64,000 nucleotides of DNA from Neocallimastix lanati (nom. inval.) (taxonomy: Eukaryota > Neocallimastigomycota > Neocallimastigomycetes > Neocallimastigales > Neocallimastigaceae), in NCBI GenBank assembly GCA_016946835.1, contig JACVTC010000102.1, positions 367,501 to 431,500 on the forward strand, written 5' to 3'. Positions 63,444 through 64,000 of this stretch are shown here, one piece after another. Within the stretch, counting starts at the first letter, position 1, and the number at the start of each line of letters is the position of its first letter. A program made the position numbers and the translations under genes. The notes beneath the pieces were generated by a model. That model worked only from the letters and a program-made list of their open reading frames with translations, had not been told where the DNA came from and ran no database searches.

Positions 63444-64000
63444 ATGAGTTCAACAGAAAATTTAGATATTGAGGAACATTCTGTTCCTGAAATTCTTATC
63501 AATAAAAATGATAATGAAAGTAAAATAGAAAATACAAATGAATCTTTTTCTAGAAGTGATATAGAACTTGAAATCAAAAGAAAAATAGAAGAAAAATTTG
63601 GTAATAAAACTGAATTTTACACAGAAAATAGAGAAGCCCCTTCAAATAAAAGTGAAGATAATATCAAAGTTGAACCAAATTCTGAAAACATTGCTGCTAA
63701 TACCAGTGGTTATAATAGTTATGCAAATAATTATTACTACCCTAACAATTCATTTGGAAATGCTAATATCTCATATTGCAATGCTAATGTTTCATTTGGA
63801 AATGCTAATACTTCATATGGCAATGCCAATGTTTCATTTGGAAATACTTCTGCTGATATAAGTCATATTTCTCTATATAATAATACACCTGAAAATGCTA
63901 ATTCTAAGAGAAAAGTTGATATTGGAAATATAAATTTATATGAAAGTTTAGATAATGATGATGATGATTCAAATGGTAAAGATTCAAATAAAAGTGAAAA
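63444..64000 (+). CDS. Asn/Ser-rich protein, 5' part only (runs off the window)
   Basis: The ATG at 63444 opens a frame that stays open for 185 codons to the window edge. It begins MSSTENLDIEEHSVPEILIN, with an acidic/charged stretch (ELEIKRKIEEKF). Then come four to five imperfect eight-residue repeats around residues 107-134 of the type (V/T)S(F/Y)GNAN (SFGNANIS, SYCNANVS, SFGNANTS, SYGNANVS). A poly-Asp stretch follows (LDNDDDDSNGKDSNKS). No signal peptide or membrane segment is seen, so it is probably intracellular. I recognise no family; the low-complexity style resembles fungal transcription regulators or other intrinsically disordered proteins, which is only a guess. A TATA-like TATATATATAG lies near 63307. 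Confidence 0.7.
   Translation, partial: MSSTENLDIEEHSVPEILINKNDNESKIENTNESFSRSDIELEIKRKIEEKFGNKTEFYTENREAPSNKSEDNIKVEPNSENIAANTSGYNSYANNYYYPNNSFGNANISYCNANVSFGNANTSYGNANVSFGNTSADISHISLYNNTPENANSKRKVDIGNINLYESLDNDDDDSNGKDSNKSE

Overview
The window looks like nuclear DNA of an anaerobic gut fungus (Neocallimastigomycota); the genus cannot be told from the sequence. Three things point there: extreme A+T content between genes, with long poly-A/T runs and AT microsatellites; small spliceosomal introns with GT..AG ends; and secreted enzymes carrying the Cys/Trp-rich CBM10-type fungal dockerins (WG-x-EN-x-x-WC) that tether enzymes to the fungal cellulosome. Genes are sparse islands in AT-rich, repeat-rich DNA.

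Layout. 0-4.1 kb: a heavily decayed dockerin-bearing, scaffoldin-like gene, flanked by a 17-bp terminal inverted repeat. 4.1-5.3 kb: an LTR-like repeat. 5.7-7.8 kb (minus): a three-exon cellulosomal feruloyl esterase (two dockerins, beta-trefoil lectin domain, CE1 catalytic domain close to clostridial XynY). 7.8-20.5 kb: AT-rich desert with copia fragments, a 0.7-kb palindromic foldback/MITE-like element and a nested, rearranged LTR element. 20.7-22.2 kb (plus): a second esterase (one dockerin, a long [11 protein letters not shown] repeat linker, PHB-depolymerase-type esterase). 22.9-26.3 kb: broken LINE retrotransposons. 26.8-28.1 kb: a pentanucleotide satellite plus a 51-bp satellite. 28.3 kb: a solo LTR with a 5-bp target duplication, next to three copies of a ~290-bp repeat. 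29.8-32.7 kb (plus): a five-exon receptor gene joining a bacterial-type periplasmic-binding-protein-like ectodomain to a seven-helix class C GPCR-like domain. 33.9-34.4 kb: a broken Cys-rich secreted-protein gene. 37.2-38.9 kb (minus): a third esterase (lectin, two dockerins, Gln linker, esterase). 40.7-56.8 kb (minus): a tandem array of BTB/POZ-like genes, three intact, two lesioned and two remnants, with multi-kilobase duplicated flanks. 56.8-63.4 kb: AT-rich repeats. 63.44 kb to the end (plus): the 5' part of an Asn/Ser-rich gene that runs off the window.

How it fits together. The three esterases are presumably secreted and docked onto cellulosomes, where they would cut ester links between ferulate or related groups and plant-wall xylan. 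They share modules in different orders, which suggests domain shuffling. Their codon use (AAG, GGT, CGT, CCA, GCT) is much less AT-driven than that of the BTB and receptor genes, as expected for highly expressed secreted enzymes. The receptor could sense extracellular solutes. The BTB family looks like a young birth-and-death gene family of unknown function.
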